Source: Trichormus sp. M33_DOE_039
GTDB lineage: Bacteria > Cyanobacteriota > Cyanobacteriia > Cyanobacteriales > Nostocaceae
Direction of reading: 5' to 3'
Length of the DNA stretch: 64,000 nucleotides
Assembly: GCA_015296085.1 (NCBI GenBank)
Contig: DVDT01000073.1
Location: 40,819 to 104,818 of the forward strand
Positions within the stretch are counted from its first letter, which is position 1; each line of letters opens with the position of its first letter. A program made the position numbers and the translations under genes. The notes beneath the pieces are model-generated. The model did not search any database. It was given only the letters and a program-made list of their open reading frames with translations, and had not been told where the DNA came from. This document shows positions 9,829 through 19,104 of the stretch, one piece after another.

Positions 9829-12411
9829 TTAAAACTGAAAAGAAACAGTTCCTTGGACTACAAATGGCTCACCAGGGTATACATTTGCTCTGTTTAATGC
9901 AGAATCAAAATAATCAACATCGAATAGGTTCTTGAAATTGAGGGCGGCACGGAATCTTTCTCGCTTGTAAAAAATGGTAGCATCAGTACGCACATAGCTG
10001 GGTAATTCAAAGGTATTTGGTAAAGTTCCTTGGCGATCGCTAACATAAAATAGTCCTAAACCAAAACCTAATCCTTGCAAACTACCAGATGAGATTTCGT
10101 AGGTTGTCCAGAGGCTAGCAGAGTGTTGTGGTACATTATTCAAGCGATCGCCAACTGGCAAGTCGTTGTCTTTTGTAACTATGGCATCGGTTAAACCATA
10201 GCTAGCAATTATGTTCCAACCGGGTAAGATTTCACCGGATATGTCAAATTCAATACCTCTACTCCGTTGTTCGCCTACCTGAATCGAAAAGTCTGGATCT
10301 CTGGGGTCGGTAGTAGCTACGTTAGAACGGGTCAATTCAAAGAAGGCGAGGGTTGCAGAAAGTCTGTCAGTCAAATCTGCTTTGATCCCGACTTCGTACT
10401 GAGTCCCCCGTTCTGGCTGAAACAATTCACCATCCAAGCTTCTACCAGTCGATGGCAGAAATGAACGGCTGTAGCTAGCGTAAAGTGAAATTGGTTTAAT
10501 TGGTTGATAAACAATCCCTACTCGTGGACTGAAAGCTTCTTGTTGTTGCGACTCTTTACTGCCACTCACCAGCAGATCCTCACTAGTCTGCTGTACGATA
10601 TCAAAGCGACCTCCCAGCACCAGCTTCAAGTTTTCAGCTAGAGTCACTTGATCCTGAATATAAAATCCATATAAGTTAGTAGAACTATCAAACTCGAATG
10701 GATTCCCTGGCTTGACAATTGGTTGATTGTAAATTGGGTTGAACACATCGATAGATGGAGCAAAACCATCATCAGGATATCTGTCTTGGTTAACCTGTCT
10801 AAAGTAGTTAAACCCGATGACTAATTGATGATTAATACTACCTGTGGTAAAGTTACCCGCTGTGTAGGTATCAAAGTTAAAGTTACTGTAGTTACTCTCG
10901 CCTTCACTATAAATTCTGTTCAAGGTACGGTTATCTGCATCTAAACTTACTGGTAGTATCCAGTCCTTGCGCGTCCGACTGAACCAGGTAGCCTTAAAAG
11001 CACTACGTAATTGCCAATCATCACTCAAACGATGTTCCAGGTCATAACCAACTCGAAATACACTGGAATTATCTGTGCTGAATGGTTCAGAAAAGTTGCG
11101 ATCGCGGCGAATTTCTCCCAAAGGATTCGGTAATACGCTACCGACAGCTGGTAAACCCATCTGACCCTGATCTTTAGGGCGATCGATATATTCTGCTGCT
11201 AATGTGAGTTTAGTGCGATCGCTAATTAGCCAAGTCAGTGTGGGAGCAATGACATACTCTTGTGCATCATAGAAATCAACAAAGCTTTCCGTTGTCTGAG
11301 CAGAGGCATTCAAGCGATATAACAAGGTTTTATTGTCATTCAAAGGGCCTGAAAGGTCAATCGTACCACGGTAGAAATTGTAGCTACCAGCCGAAAATTC
11401 AACTGAATAGTAAGGTTCTGCAAGCGGTTTTTTGGTAACAAGGTTAACCACACCTCCCAGCGTCCCTTGTCCGTAGAGAACAGAGGCCGGCCCCTTCAGC
11501 ACCTCAATCCTCTCGATAGTCGTAGTATTAAAACCAAGAGATGAATTGTTGGGGTCTCTTAACCCATCTGTGAGGATATCATCATCCGACGCAAAACCTC
11601 GAATTAGAGGTATTGAAAAGAAACCCCTAGTTGATGAATTAACTCCCTGCGATACACCCGATACGTTTCTGAGTGCTTCGCGCAAGTTCGTTACCTGTTG
11701 ATCCTCTAGCACTTGTCGAGGAACTACCTGAATTGATTGAGGAATATCGCGTAATGGCGTATCGGTTTTTGTAGCAGTAGTCACATTCGGTACACGATAG
11801 CCATCTTGCTCTCCCGTTACCACTAATTCAATCGGATCATCTTGCTGTGCTGCTGATGCTTCTGGCGGTTGCTGTGTAGATGATGCGGTTATTGCTACTC
11901 CAAAAATTAAACCTTGGTCACTATCAAATAACTCAACTTTTGGCTGACTTGCTTCACCTGTCACTATCAGTCGGATAGTATTTGTATCTACATTAGTTAC
12001 AGTCAACACTGTAATTCCACTAGCTGGGTTTTCTTGGCGACATTCATCACCCGACGGTAACATCAACTGTGCATTAGGGATATCTGCAATAAAGTTATTT
12101 CCCTCACTCCGAGTCACAGGTTGTAACTTATCTGAACCTGTAGTTTCTAAAATGACTTCTAGTTCCTGTTGGCTGGAATTCAGCTTGACTCCTGTTACCT
12201 TTACTACCTCTACATTGTTAGACTCTTGCGCTAACAATGTCGCCATACTAGTAGAGAATTTTTCTCTTTGGTTGAGTGTTAGTAGTTGTTCATCCCTTCT
12301 CACCCTGCTGACAAGTTTGATGAGAGTTTCTGCTTGTGCTGGTTCAACTAGAACTACAGTAAGGATCATCAACCAAAATCTTAAATCAAAAATAGGCGAT
12401 CGCTTGACCAT
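9829..12411 (-). CDS. TonB-dependent siderophore receptor with AMIN domain (module 1)
   Basis: About 860 residues: signal peptide (ends near EPAQAET), an AMIN domain at about 70-175, a TonB-box-like IELVVTGEQ near 195, a plug starting at DTPLRDIPQSIQVVP, then a 22-strand-type barrel ending in the outer-membrane assembly signal QGTVSFQF. It imports a ferric siderophore across the outer membrane using ExbB-ExbD-TonB energy. The ATG at 12411 was preferred over a GTG at 12432 because AGGAGTGTGGGA precedes it, like the leader of the other receptors. Its AMIN domain is altered: SGDECRQENPASG replaces the usual NGDAFTFRSEKP, so the first domain may have lost a ligand. It is followed after about 70 bp by a binding-protein gene. 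Confidence 0.92.
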   Translation of the reverse strand: MVKRSPIFDLRFWLMILTVVLVEPAQAETLIKLVSRVRRDEQLLTLNQREKFSTSMATLLAQESNNVEVVKVTGVKLNSSQQELEVILETTGSDKLQPVTRSEGNNFIADIPNAQLMLPSGDECRQENPASGITVLTVTNVDTNTIRLIVTGEASQPKVELFDSDQGLIFGVAITASSTQQPPEASAAQQDDPIELVVTGEQDGYRVPNVTTATKTDTPLRDIPQSIQVVPRQVLEDQQVTNLREALRNVSGVSQGVNSSTRGFFSIPLIRGFASDDDILTDGLRDPNNSSLGFNTTTIERIEVLKGPASVLYGQGTLGGVVNLVTKKPLAEPYYSVEFSAGSYNFYRGTIDLSGPLNDNKTLLYRLNASAQTTESFVDFYDAQEYVIAPTLTWLISDRTKLTLAAEYIDRPKDQGQMGLPAVGSVLPNPLGEIRRDRNFSEPFSTDNSSVFRVGYDLEHRLSDDWQLRSAFKATWFSRTRKDWILPVSLDADNRTLNRIYSEGESNYSNFNFDTYTAGNFTTGSINHQLVIGFNYFRQVNQDRYPDDGFAPSIDVFNPIYNQPIVKPGNPFEFDSSTNLYGFYIQDQVTLAENLKLVLGGRFDIVQQTSEDLLVSGSKESQQQEAFSPRVGIVYQPIKPISLYASYSRSFLPSTGRSLDGELFQPERGTQYEVGIKADLTDRLSATLAFFELTRSNVATTDPRDPDFSIQVGEQRSRGIEFDISGEILPGWNIIASYGLTDAIVTKDNDLPVGDRLNNVPQHSASLWTTYEISSGSLQGLGFGLGLFYVSDRQGTLPNTFELPSYVRTDATIFYKRERFRAALNFKNLFDVDYFDSALNRANVYPGEPFVVQGTVSFQF

Positions 12412-12500
12412 TCCCACACTCCTCATATACACCCAACTTATAGAAAATAGTTCTCAATTAGGTCGTATAACAGAGTCTAGGGATTTTTCATCATCTGGTC

Positions 12501-12534
12501 TATCCGCAAAAGCAGCACAATTATCCACAAAAGG
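12501..12534 (-). promoter_or_regulatory. Paired direct repeat upstream of receptor module 1
   Basis: Half-sites TATCCGCAAAAG (12501) and TATCCACAAAAGG (12522) are 21 bp apart, 90-120 bp before the receptor start. They match the paired sites of the other modules in sequence, order and position between regulator and receptor genes. They probably bind the AraC-family regulator encoded just to the right. Confidence 0.6.
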
Positions 12535-12616
12535 CGGTTTGTCAGCATTTCCCCAGAAAAACCAAGATCCATCCAGATTCCCAACTTTTTCAAAAAGTCG
12601 GTCGGGGATCTCAGAG

Positions 12617-13600
12617 TCACACCACGCCCTTAAGACAATCGCTGGGGGAAATCCCAAATTTACGTTTAAAATTTACAGAAAACCGCCCTAAATGTGAATA
12701 CCCCACCGCATTTGCTACTTCTGCTATACTCATCCCTCTTTCATATAAAAGTAGTCGTGCTTGTTCCATGCGATATTGATGCAAATATTGAAAAGTGCTA
12801 ACACCAAAAACTTTTTGAAAACCCACTTTTAATTGATATTCGCTAATTCCCACTTTTGCTGCTAATTCCGACAATGAAGGTGGGTTGTCTAGATGGCGTT
12901 CTAAAATATTTTTTGCATGATATATTCGTTCAATAATATGTCGTTTTAAGGTCTTTTGATGATTAGAACTTATTTCCTCTATCTTATCTTGTTGCAGCCG
13001 CAAAGCTATTAATTCCATCACCTTACTCTCTAAGTAAATCCTTTTAAATAAACCTTCAAAGGGACATTGTATAATTTGCTGTAATACTACCTGCATTTGA
13101 GTAGTAATTTTGCCAACTCCGACGTAATTTTCTTGGTCGAATTTACGGAATAAACGTTTTAATTCTGGAGTGATGGCATTATCTTGAATATCAAGGAATG
13201 CCTTAAGTGAATCTGCTTCTATATGAATATCAATAGTTTTCATTGCTTGAGAATATTGTACTGATGCTTGTGCAGCCATCCCACAACCAGATAAAGCGGT
13301 TTCACCAACACGAACTGAGCAATTTTCTAAACTACAGTTAAGATTACCCGCAAGAAAAAACGACAACTGCAAACAATGTTCACGTTCTGGCAATTCCACA
13401 GTTACGGGTTCGCGCCATTGATATTCTGAGATTGTGAGAACAAGCCCTGTACGTAACTCTATATCTTGAAGATATCCCTCAGCGTATTCGTTGAGATATT
13501 GAGAGAAGCTTTCACAACAACCTTTCAAGTTAACCGTTTGACTTGATGCTACAGGTTGCAGTAAATTTGAGTAATCTTCAAGCGAAACTTTCATGCTCAT
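12617..13600 (-). CDS. AraC-family transcriptional regulator (module 1)
   Basis: A 327-residue regulator. The C-terminal AraC domain shows two helix-turn-helix motifs: LSELAAKVGISEYQLKVGFQKVFG and IAEVANAVGYSHLGRFSVNFKRKFGISPSDCL. The N-terminal domain has the CPFEGLFKRIYLESKVMELIALRLQQ segment shared by all regulators here and is most like the one at 32860. It is expected to sense a siderophore-related signal and activate the receptor gene immediately downstream (leftward). A TATCC-type paired repeat lies between the two. An alternative start at 13594 is only two codons away. Confidence 0.9.
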   Translation of the reverse strand: MSMKVSLEDYSNLLQPVASSQTVNLKGCCESFSQYLNEYAEGYLQDIELRTGLVLTISEYQWREPVTVELPEREHCLQLSFFLAGNLNCSLENCSVRVGETALSGCGMAAQASVQYSQAMKTIDIHIEADSLKAFLDIQDNAITPELKRLFRKFDQENYVGVGKITTQMQVVLQQIIQCPFEGLFKRIYLESKVMELIALRLQQDKIEEISSNHQKTLKRHIIERIYHAKNILERHLDNPPSLSELAAKVGISEYQLKVGFQKVFGVSTFQYLHQYRMEQARLLLYERGMSIAEVANAVGYSHLGRFSVNFKRKFGISPSDCLKGVV

Positions 13601-13830
13601 GGAAGTTGAAGAACAGAAATGCTAACCTTTAACTAGGTTTTTTATTAAAAATAATTTGCAACAATTATATCATGATTTAGGTAGCATCCTCATTTTTTCA
13701 AACTACTCATACAGGATTAATCACTCCTCCGACAGTAAAAATTTCGCTCTTCTCAGAGGAGTAGGTTATGTGCGTAGGTGCATTCGCGGATTGTCTCGTA
13801 GAGAGGCGGCCTGTCTGGATATCACGAGAA

Positions 13831-14808
13831 TTAAAGGTTATTGACGAGGTATTTCTCCAGGTCATCAAGTATGGCATTAATCGCAAAAATATCTGGACTA
13901 TGCCAGTGCATCCCTACAAAATAAACTTTATTTTTTTGCAAAACTTTGAGTTTTGACCATAAAGGACTTTGTTTAAGCTTATTTAACGTCTTTTTATCAT
14001 CTTCTCTTTCCCAAGACACAAAGAAGAGAACATCACCATCAATATCAGACATCTTTTCTTTAGATATATTTTCTATATAGAATAAATCTCCCCTTTGTGA
14101 TTTGGGACGTTGTAGACCAACATCTTTCAAAACTGAGCCAGAGAAATGCTTTTCTCCATAAGACCAAATGCCAGATTCTGAAGCTGTATTGGCAATGGAT
14201 ACTTGAAGGGTATTGCGGCGATCGCCTAAAGCTTGCTTGATTTTTTCCACCCGTTGCCAATATTTATCTATCAATTGCTTACTCACTTCTTCTTTGTCCA
14301 GAACTTTAGCCAGTTCCTTGAACGTATCTATCCAGGGAGGTGGAGGAAAGGGTGTATTGAGAACTACTGTCGGTGCAATGTAAGACAACTGCTTGTAAAT
14401 TGCTGGCGATTGAGAAACGTTATAAGAATCATAAATAATGAGATCTGGTTTTAATCTCAAAATCTTTTCTAGATTCGGGTTATTATAACTTCCTACAGAT
14501 TCTACTCGCTCAACTTTACCTTGCAGATATTTTGGCATCGGAAAACCTGGAACAATAGTCGATGCAATTGGTCGGATACCTAATGCCCAGGTATTTTCAA
14601 AACTATCAAGCGTTACTACCCGTTTGGGGTTGCGAGGAATGCAAGTGCTACCCATTATATGTTGCACGGTGCGGCAATTCTCAACAGGCTGTTTATAGCT
14701 AGTAATATTGGAATCGTGATTTGTCTTACAAGCCGAAACCAGTATTACTATTAAGACACCTAAAAGCAGTAGATATTTGAAGTGATGCCAAGAAATTCTT
14801 GTGAACAT
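13831..14808 (-). CDS. FecB-like iron-siderophore binding lipoprotein (module 2)
   Basis: A 325-residue lipoprotein with a clean lipobox LVSAC near residue 27. It carries the family segments HIMGSTCIPRNPKRVVTL, LRLKPDLIIYDSYN, DVGLQRPKSQ and, at the end, INAILDDLEKYL. It should bind a ferric siderophore in the periplasm. It lacks the usual arginine-tryptophan element (xWRAxN) before the last helix and instead has GMHWHSPD, so ligand preference may differ from its paralogues. It starts 8 bp after the receptor stop, so the two are surely co-transcribed. Confidence 0.88.
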   Translation of the reverse strand: MFTRISWHHFKYLLLLGVLIVILVSACKTNHDSNITSYKQPVENCRTVQHIMGSTCIPRNPKRVVTLDSFENTWALGIRPIASTIVPGFPMPKYLQGKVERVESVGSYNNPNLEKILRLKPDLIIYDSYNVSQSPAIYKQLSYIAPTVVLNTPFPPPPWIDTFKELAKVLDKEEVSKQLIDKYWQRVEKIKQALGDRRNTLQVSIANTASESGIWSYGEKHFSGSVLKDVGLQRPKSQRGDLFYIENISKEKMSDIDGDVLFFVSWEREDDKKTLNKLKQSPLWSKLKVLQKNKVYFVGMHWHSPDIFAINAILDDLEKYLVNNL

Positions 14809-14816
14809 CTAACAAC

Positions 14817-17528
14817 CTAAAACCTCCATGAAATCGATCCTTGAACAGTGAAAGGTTCGCCTGGATCGACAAATGTTCCAGAACCACTAGCTTGATAATA
14901 ATCAACATTGAAGAGATTACGGAAATTTACGGCAGCACGGAATTGTTCGCGTTCATAGAAAACTGCTGCATCTGTACGGAAGTAACTAGGAACCTCGAAA
15001 GTATTAGCCAAATCTGCTGCTCTGTCTCCAACATAATAAAAGCCTAATCCCAATCCCAGCCCTTGCAAATCACCTTGTTGGATTCTGTAGGTTGTCCAAA
15101 GATTAAATGAGTGTTCGGGAGCAGAAAATAAGCGATTACCCACTGGAATTATATTATCTTTCGTAACTCTAGCATCAGTGTAAGCATAGCCTGCAATAAT
15201 ATTCCATCCTGGTAAAATTTCGCCACTAATATCTAACTCAATTCCTCGACTGTTTTGTTCTCCAGTTTGAACCGAAAAGTCAGGATTATCAGGATCGACT
15301 GTCGTCACATTGGAGCGCGTCAAATCATAAAAGGCCAGGGTAGCCGAAAGTCTGTCATTCACATCTGCTTTAATACCCACTTCATACTGGGTTCCTCGTT
15401 CTGGGAGGAATGCTGCTCCCGTAGCAGATCTACCAATTGTCGGAGCAAAAGATCGCGCGTAACTAGCATATAAAGAAATGGACGGAATGGGTTGGTAAAC
15501 AATTCCGACACGTGGACTAAATGCGGTGTCTGATTGACTAGTTTCTAGATCCGTAAGTCGATTAATTTTGCGCTCCTCCAAGATATCCACTCGTCCACCT
15601 AGCAGAAGCTTCAAGTTTTCAGCGAAAGTAATTTGATCTTGGAGATAAATGCCAAGGGTATCTCTGGTTGTAAACTGAACGAAGTTACGACCAGTAGAAA
15701 CAACTGTTTGATCGTAGACTGGATTGAAAATGTCTACCGGATTAGCAGGAATTCCAAATTCAAAACTGAGATCAGTTATATTTCGACTCAAACTAACGCC
15801 AAATAAAAGTTGGTGATTGATGGAGCCAGTGCTGAATTTACCCAGTAAATTGGTATCTAGATAATAGAAATCATAAAATTGACTGCCAATAGAAGCACTT
15901 CGATTTAGCGTGCGATTATCATCTGCTAGACTAGTGGGAGAAATAGCATAAGGCGCTCCACCGCGATCGTCATCATCCGCGAACACATAGCGGAAGGCAT
16001 TACGCAGCTTCCAACTTTCGCTAAATCGATGCTCTAAGCTATACCCAATTCTGCCTTGAATTGTCAGGTTTTCCGTTAATCGACCTATGGCGTTAAAACT
16101 ACGACGCACTCTACCATTGGGGTTCGGCAGTATACTACCCACTGCTGGTAATCCACTCGATGACTGTCCATTTCTTTCCAATCTGTTGACATCACCCTCG
16201 ATTACTAGGTCTGTATTTTTACCCAGGTTAAAGCTCAAACTGGGAGCAATAGAAAACTTTCTAGCTTGGTTAAAGTCAATGAAACTCTGGGTACTGCGAT
16301 AACCAATATTCAAGCGGTAGAGAGCCATTTTAGAATCATTCAACGGCCCTGAAAAATCGATCGCTCCCTGATAGTCGTCAAAACTACCAATAGTCGCGCT
16401 AATTTCGTAGAATGGATCGCGCAATGGTTGTTTAGTAACGAAGTTGACAGTACCGCCAATACCACTAAATCCAGTTTCGCCATACAAAACAGACGCAGGC
16501 CCCTTTAAAACTTCTAAGCGTTCTATATTGACAAAGCCGCCATCTGAAGTAATTTGTGGATCGGGAAGTCCATTGACGAGAGAGTTTGAATATACCTCAA
16601 AGCCTCGAATCGTAAAATAGTCTCTACTTGCAGTTGAGCTAGAAATTGAGGTGACACCGCTAACGTTTTCCAAGCCATCTGTAATGCTTCTGGCGTTGCG
16701 ATCGCGCAATACTTCTTTTGGTACAACTTGAATTGACTGGGGAATATCTCGCAATGGGGTATCTGTTTTCGTTCCCACTGAGGTATCTGGTACGCGATAG
16801 TTGTCTTGCTCCCCTGTCACTACCAACTCAATTGGCTCGTCCTGTTGCGCTGCGGGTTGTTCTTCGGGTGTCTCTGTTGCTGGTTGTTCTTCTGTTTGTG
16901 GTGTTTGGGGTTGCTGTGCAGATGTTGTTGTAGAGACTACTGCAAAAATTAACCCTTCATCTCCATCAAATAACTCAACCGCAGGTACAATCTTCTCCCC
17001 AGCCACAGTTACCCGCACAGTATTAGCATCAATATTTGTAACTGTGATTTGAGTAATTCCCTCAATGGGTTTCTCCGAGTTAAATGTGAAAGCATCCCCA
17101 TTGGGTAAACGTAACTGAGCATTAGGGATATCTGCAATAAAGTTATTACCCTCACTGCGATTTGTAACTTGCAGTTGTTCCCCTTGGGTTGTCTCTAAAA
17201 TTACCTCCACACCTTTATCTGTGGGATTTGCCTTGACTCCTGTAATGAGTACAGTTGATTGAGTATCAGGAGTGGGTGATTGAGAAAATAAATCTTTAGC
17301 GCTAGTAGCGGGAAAATCGGTTTCGCTGACTGTTTTGATTCTGGTGACAACTGTATCTTGCTCTTTGTATGATGCTAATACCTGTTCAGGTTGAGCAAGT
17401 ACACTACTGCAAATCCCGACTAGACTCGCCATCGAACAAAGATAAATGTCGAGCGTTGGCGATCGCCACTCCCAAAGGGGGTATCGCGCACAGCACTTGT
17501 TATGATCAGCAAAATGCCAACTTTTCAT
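14817..17528 (-). CDS. TonB-dependent siderophore receptor with AMIN domain (module 2)
   Basis: About 903 residues: N-terminal export region, AMIN domain at about 95-200 (LITGVKANPTDKG, FIADIPNAQLRLPNGDAF), a Glu/Pro/Gln-rich linker, TonB-box-like IELVVTGEQ near 245, plug from TDTPLRDIPQSIQVVP, and a barrel ending QGSISWRF. It is an outer-membrane siderophore importer. The ATG at 17528 is preceded by GTGGGGAGTGG, a purine-rich leader shared with the other receptors. The export signal is atypical, with a long polar start containing several cysteines before MASLVGICSSVLAQ, so a start within that stretch is possible. The upstream DNA closely matches that of module 4 (27741), pointing to a relatively recent duplication. 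Confidence 0.92.
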   Translation of the reverse strand: MKSWHFADHNKCCARYPLWEWRSPTLDIYLCSMASLVGICSSVLAQPEQVLASYKEQDTVVTRIKTVSETDFPATSAKDLFSQSPTPDTQSTVLITGVKANPTDKGVEVILETTQGEQLQVTNRSEGNNFIADIPNAQLRLPNGDAFTFNSEKPIEGITQITVTNIDANTVRVTVAGEKIVPAVELFDGDEGLIFAVVSTTTSAQQPQTPQTEEQPATETPEEQPAAQQDEPIELVVTGEQDNYRVPDTSVGTKTDTPLRDIPQSIQVVPKEVLRDRNARSITDGLENVSGVTSISSSTASRDYFTIRGFEVYSNSLVNGLPDPQITSDGGFVNIERLEVLKGPASVLYGETGFSGIGGTVNFVTKQPLRDPFYEISATIGSFDDYQGAIDFSGPLNDSKMALYRLNIGYRSTQSFIDFNQARKFSIAPSLSFNLGKNTDLVIEGDVNRLERNGQSSSGLPAVGSILPNPNGRVRRSFNAIGRLTENLTIQGRIGYSLEHRFSESWKLRNAFRYVFADDDDRGGAPYAISPTSLADDNRTLNRSASIGSQFYDFYYLDTNLLGKFSTGSINHQLLFGVSLSRNITDLSFEFGIPANPVDIFNPVYDQTVVSTGRNFVQFTTRDTLGIYLQDQITFAENLKLLLGGRVDILEERKINRLTDLETSQSDTAFSPRVGIVYQPIPSISLYASYARSFAPTIGRSATGAAFLPERGTQYEVGIKADVNDRLSATLAFYDLTRSNVTTVDPDNPDFSVQTGEQNSRGIELDISGEILPGWNIIAGYAYTDARVTKDNIIPVGNRLFSAPEHSFNLWTTYRIQQGDLQGLGLGLGFYYVGDRAADLANTFEVPSYFRTDAAVFYEREQFRAAVNFRNLFNVDYYQASGSGTFVDPGEPFTVQGSISWRF

Positions 17529-17621
17529 ACCACTCCCCACACCACTAAAACAATACTACTTATTGCGTATCTTTCTTAATTGCAATAAGCCAGAGTGTAG
17601 AGGAATTGAACTAGTCGAGTC

Positions 17622-17652
17622 TATCCCAAAACAATACTTATAGTCCCGAAAC
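17622..17652 (-). promoter_or_regulatory. Paired direct repeat upstream of receptor module 2
   Basis: Half-sites TATCCCAAAAC (17622) and AGTCCCGAAAC (17642) are 20 bp apart and overlap the stop codon of the upstream regulator gene at 17638. They lie about 95-125 bp before the receptor start. They are nearly identical to the site of module 4. Confidence 0.6.
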
Positions 17653-18636
17653 AAGGTTTCTACCCAAAAAACATTCTTTTGGCGTGATACCGAACTTGCG
17701 TTTAAAGGCAGCAGCGAAATGTCCTAAATGAGAATAGCCGACAATGTTAGCAACTTCCGCAACTGTAAAATCACTATTCTGTAACAACTGATGGGCTTGT
17801 TCCATACGCTGATTTGTCAGATAAGCAAACACCGTTGTCCCAAACTGCATCTGAAACCCTTTTTGCAAGGTACTCTCGCTCACACCTACTGTTTGTGCTA
17901 ACTCTGACAATAAGGGTGGATTTTCTAAACGAGCTTGTAAAATTTCTTTGGCATAATGGATTTTGGCAATAGTGTCTCTTTTTAATCGCGGTGGTAATTG
18001 CCTGACCTTATTGTCTTCTAAAAAAGGAGCTAACTGCAAAGCCATCAATTCTATTACCTTACCCTGTAAATACATCCGCTTGGTTGTCCCCTGATAAGGA
18101 CAGTTAAGAATTTGCAGCACCACACCTTGAATAGCTGGATTAGTTTTGGGATAAATTAATGTTTGCCAATCGCTTTCTTTTGCCAAAAATTGCAACTGAG
18201 GTAACATTTCTCCATCCTTTCCAGGGAAAAAAGTCCTCAGCAAATGGGTTGGCATGATAATATCGACACCCAAAATCCTTTGGGAATGACAATAAGCTGA
18301 ATCAGCTTGGCGTTGAACGCCACCACCAGAAATAAATGTGTGTCCTCCCCCAACTTGGCCACAAGTGTCTGTGTACATCCCTAAAGCTAAAGCACCAAAC
18401 TGGAAAGGATGATTACTTTCTGGAATTTTCAGTATTATGTCGTGGTCATATTCTTTATCGATAATAATTAGCCAAAGTTCAGGATAAACTTCAATTGCTC
18501 GATAGTACCCTCTACCAAGCTGTTTGGGTATTTCCTCAAGATGTTCATATGGTTCTAACGCTGGGTAGCATGTATTATTTTCCTTGCTTTTCTCCAACAG
18601 TTCATCGTAGTCTTTGATTGTTAAGGTGATTGTCAT
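17638..18636 (-). CDS. AraC-family transcriptional regulator (module 2)
   Basis: A 332-residue regulator, nearly the same as the one at 27850. The C-terminal AraC domain holds LSELAQTVGVSESTLQKGFQ and VAEVANIVGYSHLGHFAAAFKRKFGITPKECFLG. The N-terminal sensing domain holds CPYQGTTKRMYLQGKVIELMALQLAPF. The ATG at 18636 was chosen over a TTG at 18645 to match the paralogue. It is transcribed toward the module 2 receptor, and the paired repeat at its own 3' end is the likely target site. Confidence 0.9.
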   Translation of the reverse strand: MTITLTIKDYDELLEKSKENNTCYPALEPYEHLEEIPKQLGRGYYRAIEVYPELWLIIIDKEYDHDIILKIPESNHPFQFGALALGMYTDTCGQVGGGHTFISGGGVQRQADSAYCHSQRILGVDIIMPTHLLRTFFPGKDGEMLPQLQFLAKESDWQTLIYPKTNPAIQGVVLQILNCPYQGTTKRMYLQGKVIELMALQLAPFLEDNKVRQLPPRLKRDTIAKIHYAKEILQARLENPPLLSELAQTVGVSESTLQKGFQMQFGTTVFAYLTNQRMEQAHQLLQNSDFTVAEVANIVGYSHLGHFAAAFKRKFGITPKECFLGRNLVSGL

Positions 18637-18732
18637 TGCTAGCAATTATCAAGATTTAATGATAATTAATCTCAATAATTTTACCATTAAGTTGAGTGAT
18701 AGTAATGCAAAAGAGAAAGACTTTAGCTAGTT

Positions 18733-19104
18733 TTACCCAGGCGGAATTTGCGCGAAAATAGCAGCTTGTAACACCTCTGGCAATTGTTTCCAAGCTATAT
18801 TGCCTTTGCGACTCTTGATATACAATTGCATAAATTCCAGTAATGATGCTGCGCTTTCTTCTGGAGTCAAATTGACGAAAAGATAAGTGGGTTTGTCTGG
18901 ATGGGTAGCAGCTACAACACAGCCGTGATTACAAGCCCACAAACATTCAACGGGTTTAATATCCAGTTCATGAAATGAGAATTTTTCTCCATATAAATCA
19001 TTGAGTTTATTAAGTAAAATCGTACCATCGAAAGGGGGATTTTCTGGTCGTTCTTGGGAGGAATGATGACAGGATTTACAGACAAATAGGTTATATTTCG
19101 GCAT
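18733..19104 (-). CDS. DUF1636 small cysteine-containing protein (second copy)
   Basis: A 123-residue paralogue of the protein at 3307, sharing LFVCKSCHHSS, VECLWACNHGCVVA and the tail pattern IKSRKGNIAWKQLPEVLQAAIF. The five cysteines are in the same places. The ATG at 19104 lies inside the last codons of the binding-protein gene (14-nt overlap), so this is the last gene of module 3 and its translation is coupled to the binding protein. That coupling supports a role in iron-siderophore use, perhaps as a metal or Fe-S carrier. The exact function is unknown. Confidence 0.85.
   Translation of the reverse strand: MPKYNLFVCKSCHHSSQERPENPPFDGTILLNKLNDLYGEKFSFHELDIKPVECLWACNHGCVVAATHPDKPTYLFVNLTPEESAASLLEFMQLYIKSRKGNIAWKQLPEVLQAAIFAQIPPG

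Noticed and set aside
12454..12691. Overlapping short open frames between the module 1 regulator and receptor
   Set aside because: They overlap the operator region and the end of the regulator gene and have no domain signal.
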